A DNA stretch of 43,513 nt from DATJFH01 sp035495815. GTDB taxonomy: Bacteria; Acidobacteriota; Terriglobia; Bryobacterales; Bryobacteraceae. Shown here one piece after another: positions 1-7,320 of this stretch. Position numbers and translations under genes: made by a program. How positions within the stretch are numbered: the first letter of the stretch is position 1; each line of letters opens with the position of its first letter. The stretch covers positions 1 to 43,513 of the forward strand of contig DATJFH010000112.1 of NCBI GenBank assembly GCA_035495815.1. The letters run 5' to 3'. Under the pieces are notes generated by a model. It was not told the origin of the DNA. It saw only the letters and a program-made list of their open reading frames with translations, and did no database searches.

Positions 1-1220
1 TACCCCAGACGGAAATCTTCCGCCTCACCCGCCGGCGCCAGCCCGCGGAATGCGAGGTTGATCAGCGGCGGCGCAACCACCGTCGTCGCCACCGACATGA
101 ACACCACCACGCCGTAAACACTCTGTTCGATGATCCCGAACCCCAGCCCGATCTGCGCCACCACCATCCCGACTTCGCCTCTCGGAATCATCCCGACGCC
201 CACGCGCAGCGCATCCGCCCGGCCAAGCCCCAGCGCCCCCACTCCGCACCCGATGAACTTCGACGCCACCGCCGCCACCAGAATCAGGACCGCCAGCAGC
301 ATCGTTTTCGGGTTCGAGAACGCCGTCAGGTCCACGTGCAGGCCGATGCCCGCCAGGAAGAACGGCAGCAGCAGTTCGGTGACGCCGTGCGCCAGGTCGC
401 GGACCCGCGGCTCGGTCGTCTCCGCCAGCGCCAGTCCGGCCAGGAATGCGCCGACAATCGCCGCCACGCCCGTGTACACGGCCCCTACCGACAGGGCGAA
501 CATGAGACACATCGCCATGGCGAACTGCGCCTCTCCGACCCGCAGATTCGAAACGTGAGGCGCTACCTTTCCCATCGCATGCGTTCCCCATTTGGCGATG
601 ACCACCGTGAAGCCGCAGGCCAGCACGCCCGTCAGGACCAGCTCCGCGACGTGCAGCTGTCCGCGCGTCAACCCGCTCACGACCGCCAGCACCAGCAGCC
701 CGAGCACGTCGTCGATTACCGCGGCCGCCAGAATGATCTTGCTCGCCGTAGCCTGCAACAGCCCCTTCGCCGAGAGCACCTGCGCGGTAATGCCCACGCT
801 GGTCGCCACCATCGCCGCGCCCACGAAAATCGCCTCATTGGCGGATGCGCCCCAGGCCAGCAGGATTCCCCAGCCGAGCAGAAAGGGCACGATCACTCCG
901 CTCACGGCCACCAGCGTCGCTGTGCCGCCGAGCTTCAACAGTTCGGACGACTTCACCTCCAGCCCGACGCGGAACAACAGGAACATCGCTCCCAGATCCG
1001 AGAGGGCCGTCAGGAATTCGCCTGGCTCGATCCAGTGCAGGACGCCCGGCCCGATCAGCATGCCCGCCAGAATCTCTCCCACCAGGCCCGGCTGACCCAT
1101 CCTTTCGAAAAGCTCGGCCAGCAGCTTCGCCGAAGCGAACACGATCAGCATGGCCAGCGGAAGGTTGGTGTGCGCGGTCTCAGCCAGCAGGGCGAATGGC
1201 GGCGTGGCAAGCGGATGCAA
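1..1220 (-). CDS. Kef-type cation/proton antiporter (CPA2 family), C-terminus cut by window edge
   Basis: Integral membrane antiporter exchanging Na+ or K+ for H+ across the inner membrane. About 406 codons are visible with no stop before the window edge. The protein is a run of hydrophobic helices with CPA2 hallmarks: GEILAGMLIGPGVL near residues 49-61, ATSVGITAQVLSAKG near 139-153, and the paired aspartates of AVIDDVLGLL (D170/D171), expected to bind the transported ion. The chosen start is a TTG at 1220, because an AAGGTGAG ribosome-binding site lies about six bases upstream and no ATG is in frame further upstream. An internal ATG lies about 23 codons in. A C-terminal TrkA-N regulatory domain, if any, is outside the window. 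The gene is divergent from the PII gene at 1454, and the 233-bp gap between them should hold both promoters. Family assignment is firm; the ion transported is not determinable. Confidence 0.9.
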   Translation of the reverse strand, partial: MHPLATPPFALLAETAHTNLPLAMLIVFASAKLLAELFERMGQPGLVGEILAGMLIGPGVLHWIEPGEFLTALSDLGAMFLLFRVGLEVKSSELLKLGGTATLVAVSGVIVPFLLGWGILLAWGASANEAIFVGAAMVATSVGITAQVLSAKGLLQATASKIILAAAVIDDVLGLLVLAVVSGLTRGQLHVAELVLTGVLACGFTVVIAKWGTHAMGKVAPHVSNLRVGEAQFAMAMCLMFALSVGAVYTGVAAIVGAFLAGLALAETTEPRVRDLAHGVTELLLPFFLAGIGLHVDLTAFSNPKTMLLAVLILVAAVASKFIGCGVGALGLGRADALRVGVGMIPRGEVGMVVAQIGLGFGIIEQSVYGVVVFMSVATTVVAPPLINLAFRGLAPAGEAEDFRLG

Positions 1221-1453
1221 AGAAGACTCACCTTTCAGAACGGATTTTGCATCTCTTCGAACGCGGAAAGAGATCGCGGGAAGTCTCTCATTGTATCGAA
1301 TCGCGGCCGCGGAGCTACCGTTTTCTAGGGCGTTCCGCCATAAGAAATTCCAATTGGGCCCATAGAAACCTTCCGCTTTGCCACGCGCTCGCGGCGGTGA
1401 ATAATGGTGGCTAGCCTGCCCGAGGTGTTTTTCGAGGAAAAAGAGAAACGAGT

Positions 1454-1792
1454 ATGAAGAAGATCGAGGCCATCATCCAGCCCTTCAAGCTTGACGAAGT
1501 GAAGGAAGCCCTCAAGAGCGTCGGCATCGACGGTATGACCATCACCGAAGTGCGCGGTCATGGCCGTCAGAAGGGCCACAAAGAGGTCTACCGCGGCCAG
1601 GAATACAACGTCGACCTGCTTCCCAAGGTGAAGGTGGAGTTGGTTGTCGCGGGCAGCCGTGCCGAAGAGGTGATCAAGACGCTCGCCACCGCCGCCCGGA
1701 CCGGAAAAATCGGAGACGGGAAGCTGTTCGTTTATGACGTGGCTGAGGCGGTCCGCATCCGGAATGATGACCGTGGCGAGGCCGCGCTCTAG
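1454..1792 (+). CDS. glnB: PII nitrogen-regulatory protein (GlnB/GlnK), copy 1
   Basis: Trimeric cytosolic signal protein that binds ATP/ADP and 2-oxoglutarate and controls glutamine synthetase, ammonium transport and their regulators. The 112-residue length is standard. Visible signatures are the N-terminus MKKIEAIIQPFKLDEV, the T-loop YRGQEYNVDLLPKVKVE with Y51 (the uridylylation site in proteobacteria), Q39 and K58 (2-oxoglutarate and ATP contacts), the B-loop TAARTGKIGDGK and the C-terminal RIRN. No amtB or glnA follows, so GlnB versus GlnK cannot be decided from context. The gene appears monocistronic, with a strong hairpin about 40 bp after the stop. A second PII gene lies on the opposite strand at 2908-2570; the two share nearly the same N- and C-termini and differ mainly in the central part. 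Confidence 0.96.
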   Translation: MKKIEAIIQPFKLDEVKEALKSVGIDGMTITEVRGHGRQKGHKEVYRGQEYNVDLLPKVKVELVVAGSRAEEVIKTLATAARTGKIGDGKLFVYDVAEAVRIRNDDRGEAAL

Positions 1793-1830
1793 ATCCGCCC
1801 GGCGCCTCACCCCAGCCATCTTTATTTTTC

Positions 1831-1863
1831 GAGGGCGGCCCTTTTCGAGGCATGGCCGCCCTC
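1831..1863 (+). terminator. Strong hairpin after the PII gene, candidate terminator
   Basis: A perfect 10-bp stem (GAGGGCGGCC at 1831-1840 with GGCCGCCCTC at 1854-1863) encloses a 13-base loop. It sits between the end of the plus-strand PII gene and the end of the minus-strand small gene at 1906, where a terminator for convergent transcription is expected. No U-tract follows on either strand, so it is not a textbook intrinsic terminator. Confidence 0.5.
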
Positions 1864-1905
1864 CGTATCAACGGGCGGACGCACTCCCCGCCTTGCGCAA
1901 TCTCC

Positions 1906-2076
1906 TCACCCTTTCGCCTCGTGGATGAGCCAGATGATCAGGGAGATGGCCGCCACCGTGCCCAGCACCTTCACCGTCAGCACGAAATTCTCCCTCGGCG
2001 TCAGTTGCTTCGGCGCGAATTCCGTTAATTCTTCGTTTGTCCGCCCGGCGTCAGGCGGGTCCTTTTGTGTCTTCAT
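1906..2076 (-). CDS. Small single-span membrane protein, 56 aa, unknown function
   Basis: A short gene with good support. The ATG at 2076 is preceded by AAAGGACTT, a good ribosome-binding site. The reading frame encodes a charged, soluble N-terminus (MKTQKDPPDAGRTNEEL), then PRENFVL, then one hydrophobic helix at about residues 32-51 (VLTVKVLGTVAAISLIIWLI), ending HEAKG and TGA. The layout suggests a small bitopic inner-membrane protein with a cytoplasmic N-terminus, such as a modulator subunit. I do not recognise a family. It lies about 110 bp downstream of the exported-protein gene at 2547-2185 on the same strand and may be the last member of that run or have its own promoter. Confidence 0.7.
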   Translation of the reverse strand: MKTQKDPPDAGRTNEELTEFAPKQLTPRENFVLTVKVLGTVAAISLIIWLIHEAKG

Positions 2077-2184
2077 AAGTCCTTTCCTTTTCGGCCATGT
2101 GAGAAGGCCGTACGGCAGGACACGGCGTTTCCAGTTCGCGCCGGTCTGCCCGAAATCTAAAGTTGCAGTGTACGGAAGGGTTGC

Positions 2185-2547
2185 TTAGGACGACAGGGGA
2201 GGCGGACGGGCGGTGATGTGCAGCAGGCGCCCGGCACAGGGACGCGAGTGTTCCGTTGTCCGCGCGGGCCCCAGGCAGCGCCAGTTGAATATGAGCGCAG
2301 ATTCCCGGATGCAGGCATCTGCCTTCCGCGAACAGGAAGACTCAAGCTGCCGGACGGGTTGATGCAGCGAAAGAAGAGGGCCGGAGGCGCGTTCGAGAGC
2401 CTGCAGCCGCGCCAGATCGATCGAGCCCGCCGCGCCGGTAGGAGGCGCGTACAGCCTGCGTACGGCGGCGGATTCGACGGCCAGGCAGGCCACGAACATC
2501 CACGCCAGACAGAAGCGGAATCTCGAGTAAAAGCGTCGCACCGGCAA
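2185..2547 (-). CDS. Small exported Cys-containing hypothetical protein
   Basis: An open frame of 120 codons with the high third-position GC typical of the neighbours, starting 22 bases after the PII gene stop on the same strand. The N-terminus (RRFYSRFRFCLAWMFVACLAVESA) looks like a signal peptide with a basic n-region and a hydrophobic core. The rest is a short arginine-rich mature part with four spaced cysteines, which could form disulfides in the periplasm. The first usable start is a TTG at 2547, with a GTG two codons on. Neither has a clear ribosome-binding site, so the start is uncertain. No family is recognised. It could be the tail gene of the kinase/regulator/PII operon, or a chance frame. 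Confidence 0.45.
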   Translation of the reverse strand: MPVRRFYSRFRFCLAWMFVACLAVESAAVRRLYAPPTGAAGSIDLARLQALERASGPLLSLHQPVRQLESSCSRKADACIRESALIFNWRCLGPARTTEHSRPCAGRLLHITARPPPLSS

Positions 2548-2569
2548 ATTTCAGTCTACCGCACAACCG

Positions 2570-2908
2570 TCACAGCGCCGCTTCGTTGCGCTGCAGATTG
2601 CGAATGCGAATTACCTCCGGCATGTCGATGACAAAAATCTTGCCGTCGCCGGCGTGGCCCGTCCGGGCGGCTTTCGAGATCGCCGTGATGGCCGCATCGC
2701 AATCGGAGTCGCCAACCACTACCTCCACTTTCGTCTTGTGCAGCAGATCGGCCTGATACTCCTGGCCGCGGTAAACCACCGGGTGTCCGGACTGCCGGCC
2801 GTGCCCTTTTACCTCGGTCACGGTCATCCCCTCGACGCCGATCTCCCACAGGGCGTTCATCACGTCATCCAGACGGAAGGGTTGAATGATCGCTTCAATT
2901 TTTTTCAT
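2570..2908 (-). CDS. glnK: PII nitrogen-regulatory protein, copy 2, linked to a two-component system
   Basis: A second 112-residue PII protein. It keeps Q39, the T-loop tyrosine Y51 in YRGQEYQADLL, K58, the B-loop KAARTGHAGDGKI and the C-terminal RIRN, so it should bind nucleotide and 2-oxoglutarate and could be uridylylated. The core differs from copy 1 (for example VMNALWEIGVEGM and VVVGDSDCDAAITAI). The start is the ATG at 2908, giving the canonical MKKIEAIIQPF. A longer in-frame ATG at 2950 would overlap the preceding gene and add a non-conserved tail. It starts 10 bases after the response-regulator stop and is probably co-transcribed with the kinase and regulator. GlnB and GlnK cannot be separated by sequence here; the symbol is provisional. 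Confidence 0.93.
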   Translation of the reverse strand: MKKIEAIIQPFRLDDVMNALWEIGVEGMTVTEVKGHGRQSGHPVVYRGQEYQADLLHKTKVEVVVGDSDCDAAITAISKAARTGHAGDGKIFVIDMPEVIRIRNLQRNEAAL

Positions 2909-2918
2909 CGATCGCGAA

Positions 2919-3554
2919 TCAGAGCTGGTCGGCGTACTGCTCGAGCGCAACGCGCACCAGCTGCCCGCGCGTTCTCACCCCGGTCAGTTGGAATAGGCTT
3001 TGCAAAATCGCCTTGACGTAACTTTCGGAAATCTGAAGACGGCCGGAGATCTCCTTGTTCGAGAGCCCTTCCAGCACGAAGCGCAGAACCTTTCTCTGCC
3101 GCTCGTTGAATTTCGGCCCCTGGTCCGGCTCGTTTTCCGGCGCCTTCCCGGTGGCCAGATTGGCGTAGCGCTTGTCGAGCCAGGTGGATCCGCCCGCCAC
3201 CACACGCATGCTCTCCGCCAGCGCGCTGAGAGGGCTCTCTTTCAGGAAGATGCCCGAAACGCCCTGCCGCACCAGCCGCCGCGCTTCCGTATCGCTGACC
3301 CAGGCGGTCACGATCAGCACCCGGCCGGCAAAACCGACCTGCCGGGCCGCCGGAAGAAACTGCGATGCGCGCTCCGAGCCCAGATCGTGATCGAGCAGGA
3401 CCAGGTCGATCGGAGATTGCGTCAGCGCCTGCAACGCCTCGCGTATTGTCGCGCAGGCCTTCACGTCGAATTCTGAGCCCGCCGTCAAAGCGCTGGCGAC
3501 GCTTTCCCGAAAAACGGCGTGGTCGTCCACCAGCAACGCTCGAATCGTCTTCAT
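2919..3554 (-). CDS. NarL/LuxR-family response regulator
   Basis: Cytosolic DNA-binding response regulator of 211 residues. The receiver domain (about 1-120) has the acidic pair D10/D11, the phospho-acceptor D55 in LVLLDHDLGS, the switch threonine T83 and the conserved lysine K105 in FLKESP. The C-terminal LuxR/GerE helix-turn-helix (about 148-205) is seen in FNERQRKVLRFVLEGLSNKEI and ISESYVKAILQSLF. It follows the histidine-kinase gene by 21 bases with GGGAAA as a weak ribosome-binding site, so the two form a cognate pair. The PII copy 2 gene follows directly, suggesting an output connected with nitrogen or energy status, but the regulon cannot be read from the window. Confidence 0.93.
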   Translation of the reverse strand: MKTIRALLVDDHAVFRESVASALTAGSEFDVKACATIREALQALTQSPIDLVLLDHDLGSERASQFLPAARQVGFAGRVLIVTAWVSDTEARRLVRQGVSGIFLKESPLSALAESMRVVAGGSTWLDKRYANLATGKAPENEPDQGPKFNERQRKVLRFVLEGLSNKEISGRLQISESYVKAILQSLFQLTGVRTRGQLVRVALEQYADQL

Positions 3555-3575
3555 AGAAGTTTCCCGTTACCGCTT

Positions 3576-4988
3576 TTAAACGTCCCCCATGTTACTATTT
3601 TCCGCAGGCCACAATTCCACGACGAAACAGGCGCCGCCCTCGCGGGGCTCATACCTCAGGTCTCCCCCGTCGGCCCGCAAAATGGCTCGCGAGATGTACA
3701 GACCCAGCCCGTCGGATTGCGCTCCCGGCTGGAACGGCTGGAACAGCTGTTCCGGATTGCTGATGCCCGGCCCGGTGTCGCGAATCCGCACGACCACCAT
3801 CTCCCGCTCGCGCCCGGCTTCCATCACGATCTCCTTCTCCTCCGCGTCCTTCAGCGCCCGCTCGCTGTTCCGCACCAGGTTCAGAAACACCTGCAGCAGG
3901 CCGTGATGATCCACCTGCACCAGCGGCAGGCCCGCTGCGATGCGCCAGTCCAGGCGGCCTCCGGCTTCCCGCACCGAGGGCTCGATCACGATACGAGCTT
4001 CGTCCAGCACCGTTCCCAGATCGGTGACCACTGCCGCCCGCCGCGACGACATCCGCACGCCCGATGAGGCGATCTTCTCCAGACCCGTGATGATCGCTCC
4101 CAACGCGAGGAAATGTTCGTCCGATTGCAGCTCCGCCTTCGACGCCAGCCCGTGATGCGCCGCCACCGCCGCCGATGCCAGATTCCGGATCTCGTGCGAA
4201 ACGGCTCCGATCAGCACCCGCGAGGTCGCCATCATCGAATCCAGCCCCGCCCCTTCCCGGTCGCGAAGGTTTTCCGAGGCGTCCCAGATCACCGCCGCCA
4301 GCGCCGTGCCCGACATCGTCGTGTAGGTCGAGATCCACATGTGGGCGAGAAAAACCTCGCCATCCTTCCGCTGCCCTTTGGACTCCACCGTAGTCCGCAA
4401 GCCTCCGGAGGCGCCCTGCCCCTGCAGGAGGCGGTCGAGGATCGGCAGGTAGGGCCGCACGTCGGCGCCCTGCGCGGTGTTCTCGTCGAGCCCGAGCATC
4501 TGCAGCGCGGACTGATTGGCCAGCAGGATCTTGCCCTCGTTGTTGACCGTGAGGATGGCCAGGGGGCTCGTGTCGATCAGGACCCGCAGTTGACGCTCCG
4601 CGTCCAGCCGCAGCTTGGTCTGCCGCTCCTGCTCCTTCAGGTGCTGCGTCATCAGCCGGCGTTTCTGATTCAATTCCGAGACGAACAGACCCGACAGCGC
4701 GAAGCCGCCGAAGCCCACCAGCAGACGGGCGAACGCCCCGGGCTCCTCGCGAACCGGACTGAACATCTCCCGCAGAATCCCGCAGGCCGCCGCCAGAAGC
4801 AGCACCAGGTAATTATTAAAAGTGCCGGCGACCAGCAGGATTGGAATGATGTAAAGAAACCCCAGCGAGATATTGGGGAGAAACATGGCATCGATTGCCG
4901 CGATCGTCAGCGTCAGCGCTCCCGCCAGCCCCCACACCTGCACGCGATTGGCTTCCGAATACGCGCGGAACAGTTCGAGCGGTTTCAT
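3576..4988 (-). CDS. Membrane-bound PAS-domain sensor histidine kinase
   Basis: Sensor kinase of 470 residues. Residues 15-105 form a membrane module of several hydrophobic helices separated by short loops, with no large periplasmic domain. A coiled linker follows (105-135), then a PAS domain (about 133-240: IDTSPLAILTVNNEGKILLAN). The phospho-acceptor His is H265 in AVSHEIRN. The ATPase domain has the N-box VFLNLVRNSERAL (about 367-379), G1 DTGPGIS (404-410) and G2 DGLGLYISRAI (from 426). The start is the ATG at 4988, five bases after the alr stop; the frame stays open far upstream inside alr, but that part is only an antiparallel shadow. The partner is the response regulator directly downstream. 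The signal sensed is unknown. Confidence 0.92.
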   Translation of the reverse strand: MKPLELFRAYSEANRVQVWGLAGALTLTIAAIDAMFLPNISLGFLYIIPILLVAGTFNNYLVLLLAAACGILREMFSPVREEPGAFARLLVGFGGFALSGLFVSELNQKRRLMTQHLKEQERQTKLRLDAERQLRVLIDTSPLAILTVNNEGKILLANQSALQMLGLDENTAQGADVRPYLPILDRLLQGQGASGGLRTTVESKGQRKDGEVFLAHMWISTYTTMSGTALAAVIWDASENLRDREGAGLDSMMATSRVLIGAVSHEIRNLASAAVAAHHGLASKAELQSDEHFLALGAIITGLEKIASSGVRMSSRRAAVVTDLGTVLDEARIVIEPSVREAGGRLDWRIAAGLPLVQVDHHGLLQVFLNLVRNSERALKDAEEKEIVMEAGREREMVVVRIRDTGPGISNPEQLFQPFQPGAQSDGLGLYISRAILRADGGDLRYEPREGGACFVVELWPAENSNMGDV

Positions 4989-4993
4989 CTTGC

Positions 4994-6127
4994 TCAGTCC
5001 ACGTAGACGCGTCTCACCCGGGCGCTGATGCCGCAAAGTATGTTGTAGGAAATGGTGCCGGCGAGCCTCGCCATCAGCTGCGCGTCGAGCTTCGATTCGC
5101 CTTCCTGTCCCAGAATCGTCACCTCGTCGCCGGGCTTCAGCTCCCCGGCATGGCTCAGATCGATGGTGGTCAGATCCATCGAGACCGTGCCCAGAATGGC
5201 CGCCGGCTTGCCTCCCGCGAGGACGCGTCCTTTGTTCGACAGGCGGTGTGGAAGGCCGTCCGCGTAGCCCACCGCCAGGATCCCGATGCGCATCGGCCGC
5301 GGCGCCCGGAACGAGCCGCCGTATCCCACCAGCGCTCCCTCCGGAACGTCCTTGACCAGCAGAACCTTGGCCTTCCACTCCAGCGCCGGCTTGACGTGCA
5401 GAATGCGGGGCGGCGCTTCGCCCCGCGCCGGCGAGACATAACCGTAGATCGCGATCCCCGGACGCACCATGTTGTGCCAGGCGGCTCTCCGGCCGTAGGC
5501 CACCGCAATCGTGCTGGAAGTGTGAAAATACCGCGGCGCGATTCCGGCCTGCTCGAGCGAGGCGCGCATCCGCAGGAATGCATCGGCCTGATGGTCCGTC
5601 TGCAGCGACCCGTAATCGGCCGCCGACGCGAAGTGCGTCATCAGCCCTTCGCAGCGCGCGCTGCCGGCCGATCCGATGGCGGCCGCCACTTGCTCCGGGC
5701 AGGCCCGCGTACCCAGGCGGCCCATGCCGCTGTCCAGCTTCAGGTGATACTCCAGCGGCTTGTCCAGCCTGCCCGCAAACCGGTCCAGCTCGGCTACGTC
5801 TTCGAGAGAGTGAGCAGCCGGCGTGAGGTTGAATTCGGCCAGCGCCTCCCGCTCATAGGGCAGCACTCCCGCCATCACCAGGATACGCGCGGTGCGTCCC
5901 GCCCGCCTCAGCGCCACGCCCTCTTCCACCGAACTTACCGCCAGCCACCGCGCGCCTTCCTCCTCCAGGATGCGCGAGACTTCGATGGCGCCGTGCCCGT
6001 ACGCGTCCGCCTTCACGACCGCGCACACCGTCACGCCCGGGCCGACCGCGGACACTACCTGGCGGAAATTCGCCGCAATCCGGGAGCGGGAAATAGAAAC
6101 GTAAGAACGGAAGGGGGCCGTATCCAC
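4994..6127 (-). CDS. alr: Alanine racemase
   Basis: PLP-dependent enzyme interconverting L- and D-alanine for peptidoglycan synthesis, cytosolic. The 377-residue protein has the cofactor lysine K39 in VVKADAYGHG, the barrel residues MGRLG (R137), the catalytic tyrosine Y269 in VGYGGSFRA from the partner-facing C-terminal domain, and the conserved GTVSMDLT. Length and domain order are normal: an alanine-racemase barrel then a beta domain. The start is a GTG at 6127. AAAAAGG lies immediately upstream, rather close, so the exact start has some doubt. It sits between a glycosyltransferase gene (16-bp gap) and a histidine-kinase gene (5-bp gap), so all are probably co-transcribed, giving an envelope-related context to the operon. 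Confidence 0.96.
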   Translation of the reverse strand: MDTAPFRSYVSISRSRIAANFRQVVSAVGPGVTVCAVVKADAYGHGAIEVSRILEEEGARWLAVSSVEEGVALRRAGRTARILVMAGVLPYEREALAEFNLTPAAHSLEDVAELDRFAGRLDKPLEYHLKLDSGMGRLGTRACPEQVAAAIGSAGSARCEGLMTHFASAADYGSLQTDHQADAFLRMRASLEQAGIAPRYFHTSSTIAVAYGRRAAWHNMVRPGIAIYGYVSPARGEAPPRILHVKPALEWKAKVLLVKDVPEGALVGYGGSFRAPRPMRIGILAVGYADGLPHRLSNKGRVLAGGKPAAILGTVSMDLTTIDLSHAGELKPGDEVTILGQEGESKLDAQLMARLAGTISYNILCGISARVRRVYVD

Positions 6128-6143
6128 CTTTTTGTATTATGAC

Positions 6144-7235
6144 TCAACCCGCCGGCTCGCCCGAGCGCAGGCCCGCCAGCAGGCGCTCGTAGGCGTCCGT
6201 CACCGCCTCCCAGGAGTAGCGCTCGCGGACCCGCCGGGCGGCCCTGGCGCGCAGCTCGTTCCTTTGTTCCTCGCTCATAGCCAGCGCCAGTTCCATCTTC
6301 TGCGAAAGATCGTTTTCATACGGAATACCCGCGCCTTCGGCCACTTCGGCGTTTTCCTTCGTGTTGAGATACAGCACGAGCGCGCCCCGCCCCATCGCTT
6401 CGATCAGCGCCGGATGTGTTCCGCCCACTTCGGTCGCATGGACGTACGCGAAGCAGTGCGACCCGAGCTCCCGGTAGCCTTCGCCATAGATCGCGCCGGG
6501 GATGACGACCCGTGGATCCGTCGTCTCCTTTACCCGGCGGATGTAGTCCGCCGCGTATGGCGCGTCGCCGATGAGCGCCAGCCGCATATCGGTCCGCACC
6601 TTTTCGAAGGCCTGCCGGACCGCCAGCGGATTGTTCTCCGGCTCCATGCGGCTCACGTAAAGAAAGTAGCGCCCGCGCTCCAGCCCGAGCCCGGAGAGTG
6701 TCGCGCAGCCCTCTGTTTTTCCCAATTCGGCTCCGTAAGGGATGAACACCGTCTGCTTGCCGTAGCGCTCGAGGTAGTAAGCCTGAATGCTCCGCGCGTC
6801 GGTGACCACCGCGGTCGGACAGAACGTCGCCAGCCATTCCGAGAGGTGATACCAGCCGCGAGCCAGCCGGTTCCACTTCTTGCGCTTTCTCTCGAGGCCG
6901 TCCACGTTGAGCGCCACCGGGACGCCGAACAGCCGCGGAAGCGCCGTGAACACGGCATTCGCCCCGTTACAGTAAAGCGCGACGTCTGCGCGATGTCCTA
7001 GCAGATGAAGCGTCGAAAAGAAGGTGTGCGCCAGCGTGTCGAGATATTTGTGCCGGATGGAAGGTAGATAGCGAAGCTGGACGCCGCGAAAGGAGGGCGG
7101 CTGGTGACGCTCGCGGCAATAAACCGAAACCTGGTGGCCGCGCTCCGCGAGCCGCGTCGATAACTCTTCAGCGAAAGTCTCAAACCCGCCGTAGCGCGCC
7201 GGAATCCCTCGTGTCCCGAGGATGGCCATGCGCAT
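6144..7235 (-). CDS. DUF1972-type family 4 glycosyltransferase
   Basis: Probable GT-B glycosyltransferase that adds a sugar (rhamnose in characterised DUF1972 relatives) to a surface polysaccharide. The N-terminus MRMAILGTRGIPARYGGFET is the DUF1972 signature. The acceptor-side Rossmann domain is followed by the donor domain with FLYVSRMEPENNP and the GT4-like EVGGTHPALIEAMGRGA near residue 270. The length of 363 aa is typical. The start is the ATG at 7235; a second in-frame ATG lies two codons on. Upstream, TACAGT sits exactly six bases before this ATG, consistent with a leaderless transcript. It is the first gene of the minus-strand run that includes alr, the histidine kinase, response regulator and PII. 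Confidence 0.88.
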   Translation of the reverse strand: MRMAILGTRGIPARYGGFETFAEELSTRLAERGHQVSVYCRERHQPPSFRGVQLRYLPSIRHKYLDTLAHTFFSTLHLLGHRADVALYCNGANAVFTALPRLFGVPVALNVDGLERKRKKWNRLARGWYHLSEWLATFCPTAVVTDARSIQAYYLERYGKQTVFIPYGAELGKTEGCATLSGLGLERGRYFLYVSRMEPENNPLAVRQAFEKVRTDMRLALIGDAPYAADYIRRVKETTDPRVVIPGAIYGEGYRELGSHCFAYVHATEVGGTHPALIEAMGRGALVLYLNTKENAEVAEGAGIPYENDLSQKMELALAMSEEQRNELRARAARRVRERYSWEAVTDAYERLLAGLRSGEPAG

Positions 7236-7241
7236 CTACCA

Positions 7242-7247
7242 ACTGTA
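7242..7247 (-). promoter_or_regulatory. Candidate -10 box (TACAGT) six bases before the glycosyltransferase ATG
   Basis: On the minus strand TACAGT is followed by six bases and then the ATG at 7235, placing the expected transcription start at or next to the start codon. No good -35 is seen. The same TTACAGT-N6-ATG arrangement occurs at 10718-10733. Confidence 0.4.
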
Positions 7248-7320
7248 ACCGATGTCGGACGCCCAGTTGCGGCGCGCACCCACCCAGCCGCCACATTGAC
7301 AATCAGGCCCGGGGAATGAC

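Noticed and set aside
1360..1453. Possible sigma-54 promoter before the first PII gene
   Set aside because: No TGGCAC-N5-TTGC match at correct spacing was found in the leader.
2218..2631. Plus-strand frame overlapping the second PII gene
   Set aside because: It runs antisense into a certain PII gene and has no ribosome-binding site or domain.
4989..5378. N-terminal extension of the histidine kinase frame into alr
   Set aside because: Gly/Arg-rich nonsense in the shadow of alr; the ATG at 4988, five bases after the alr stop, gives a proper membrane-segment N-terminus.
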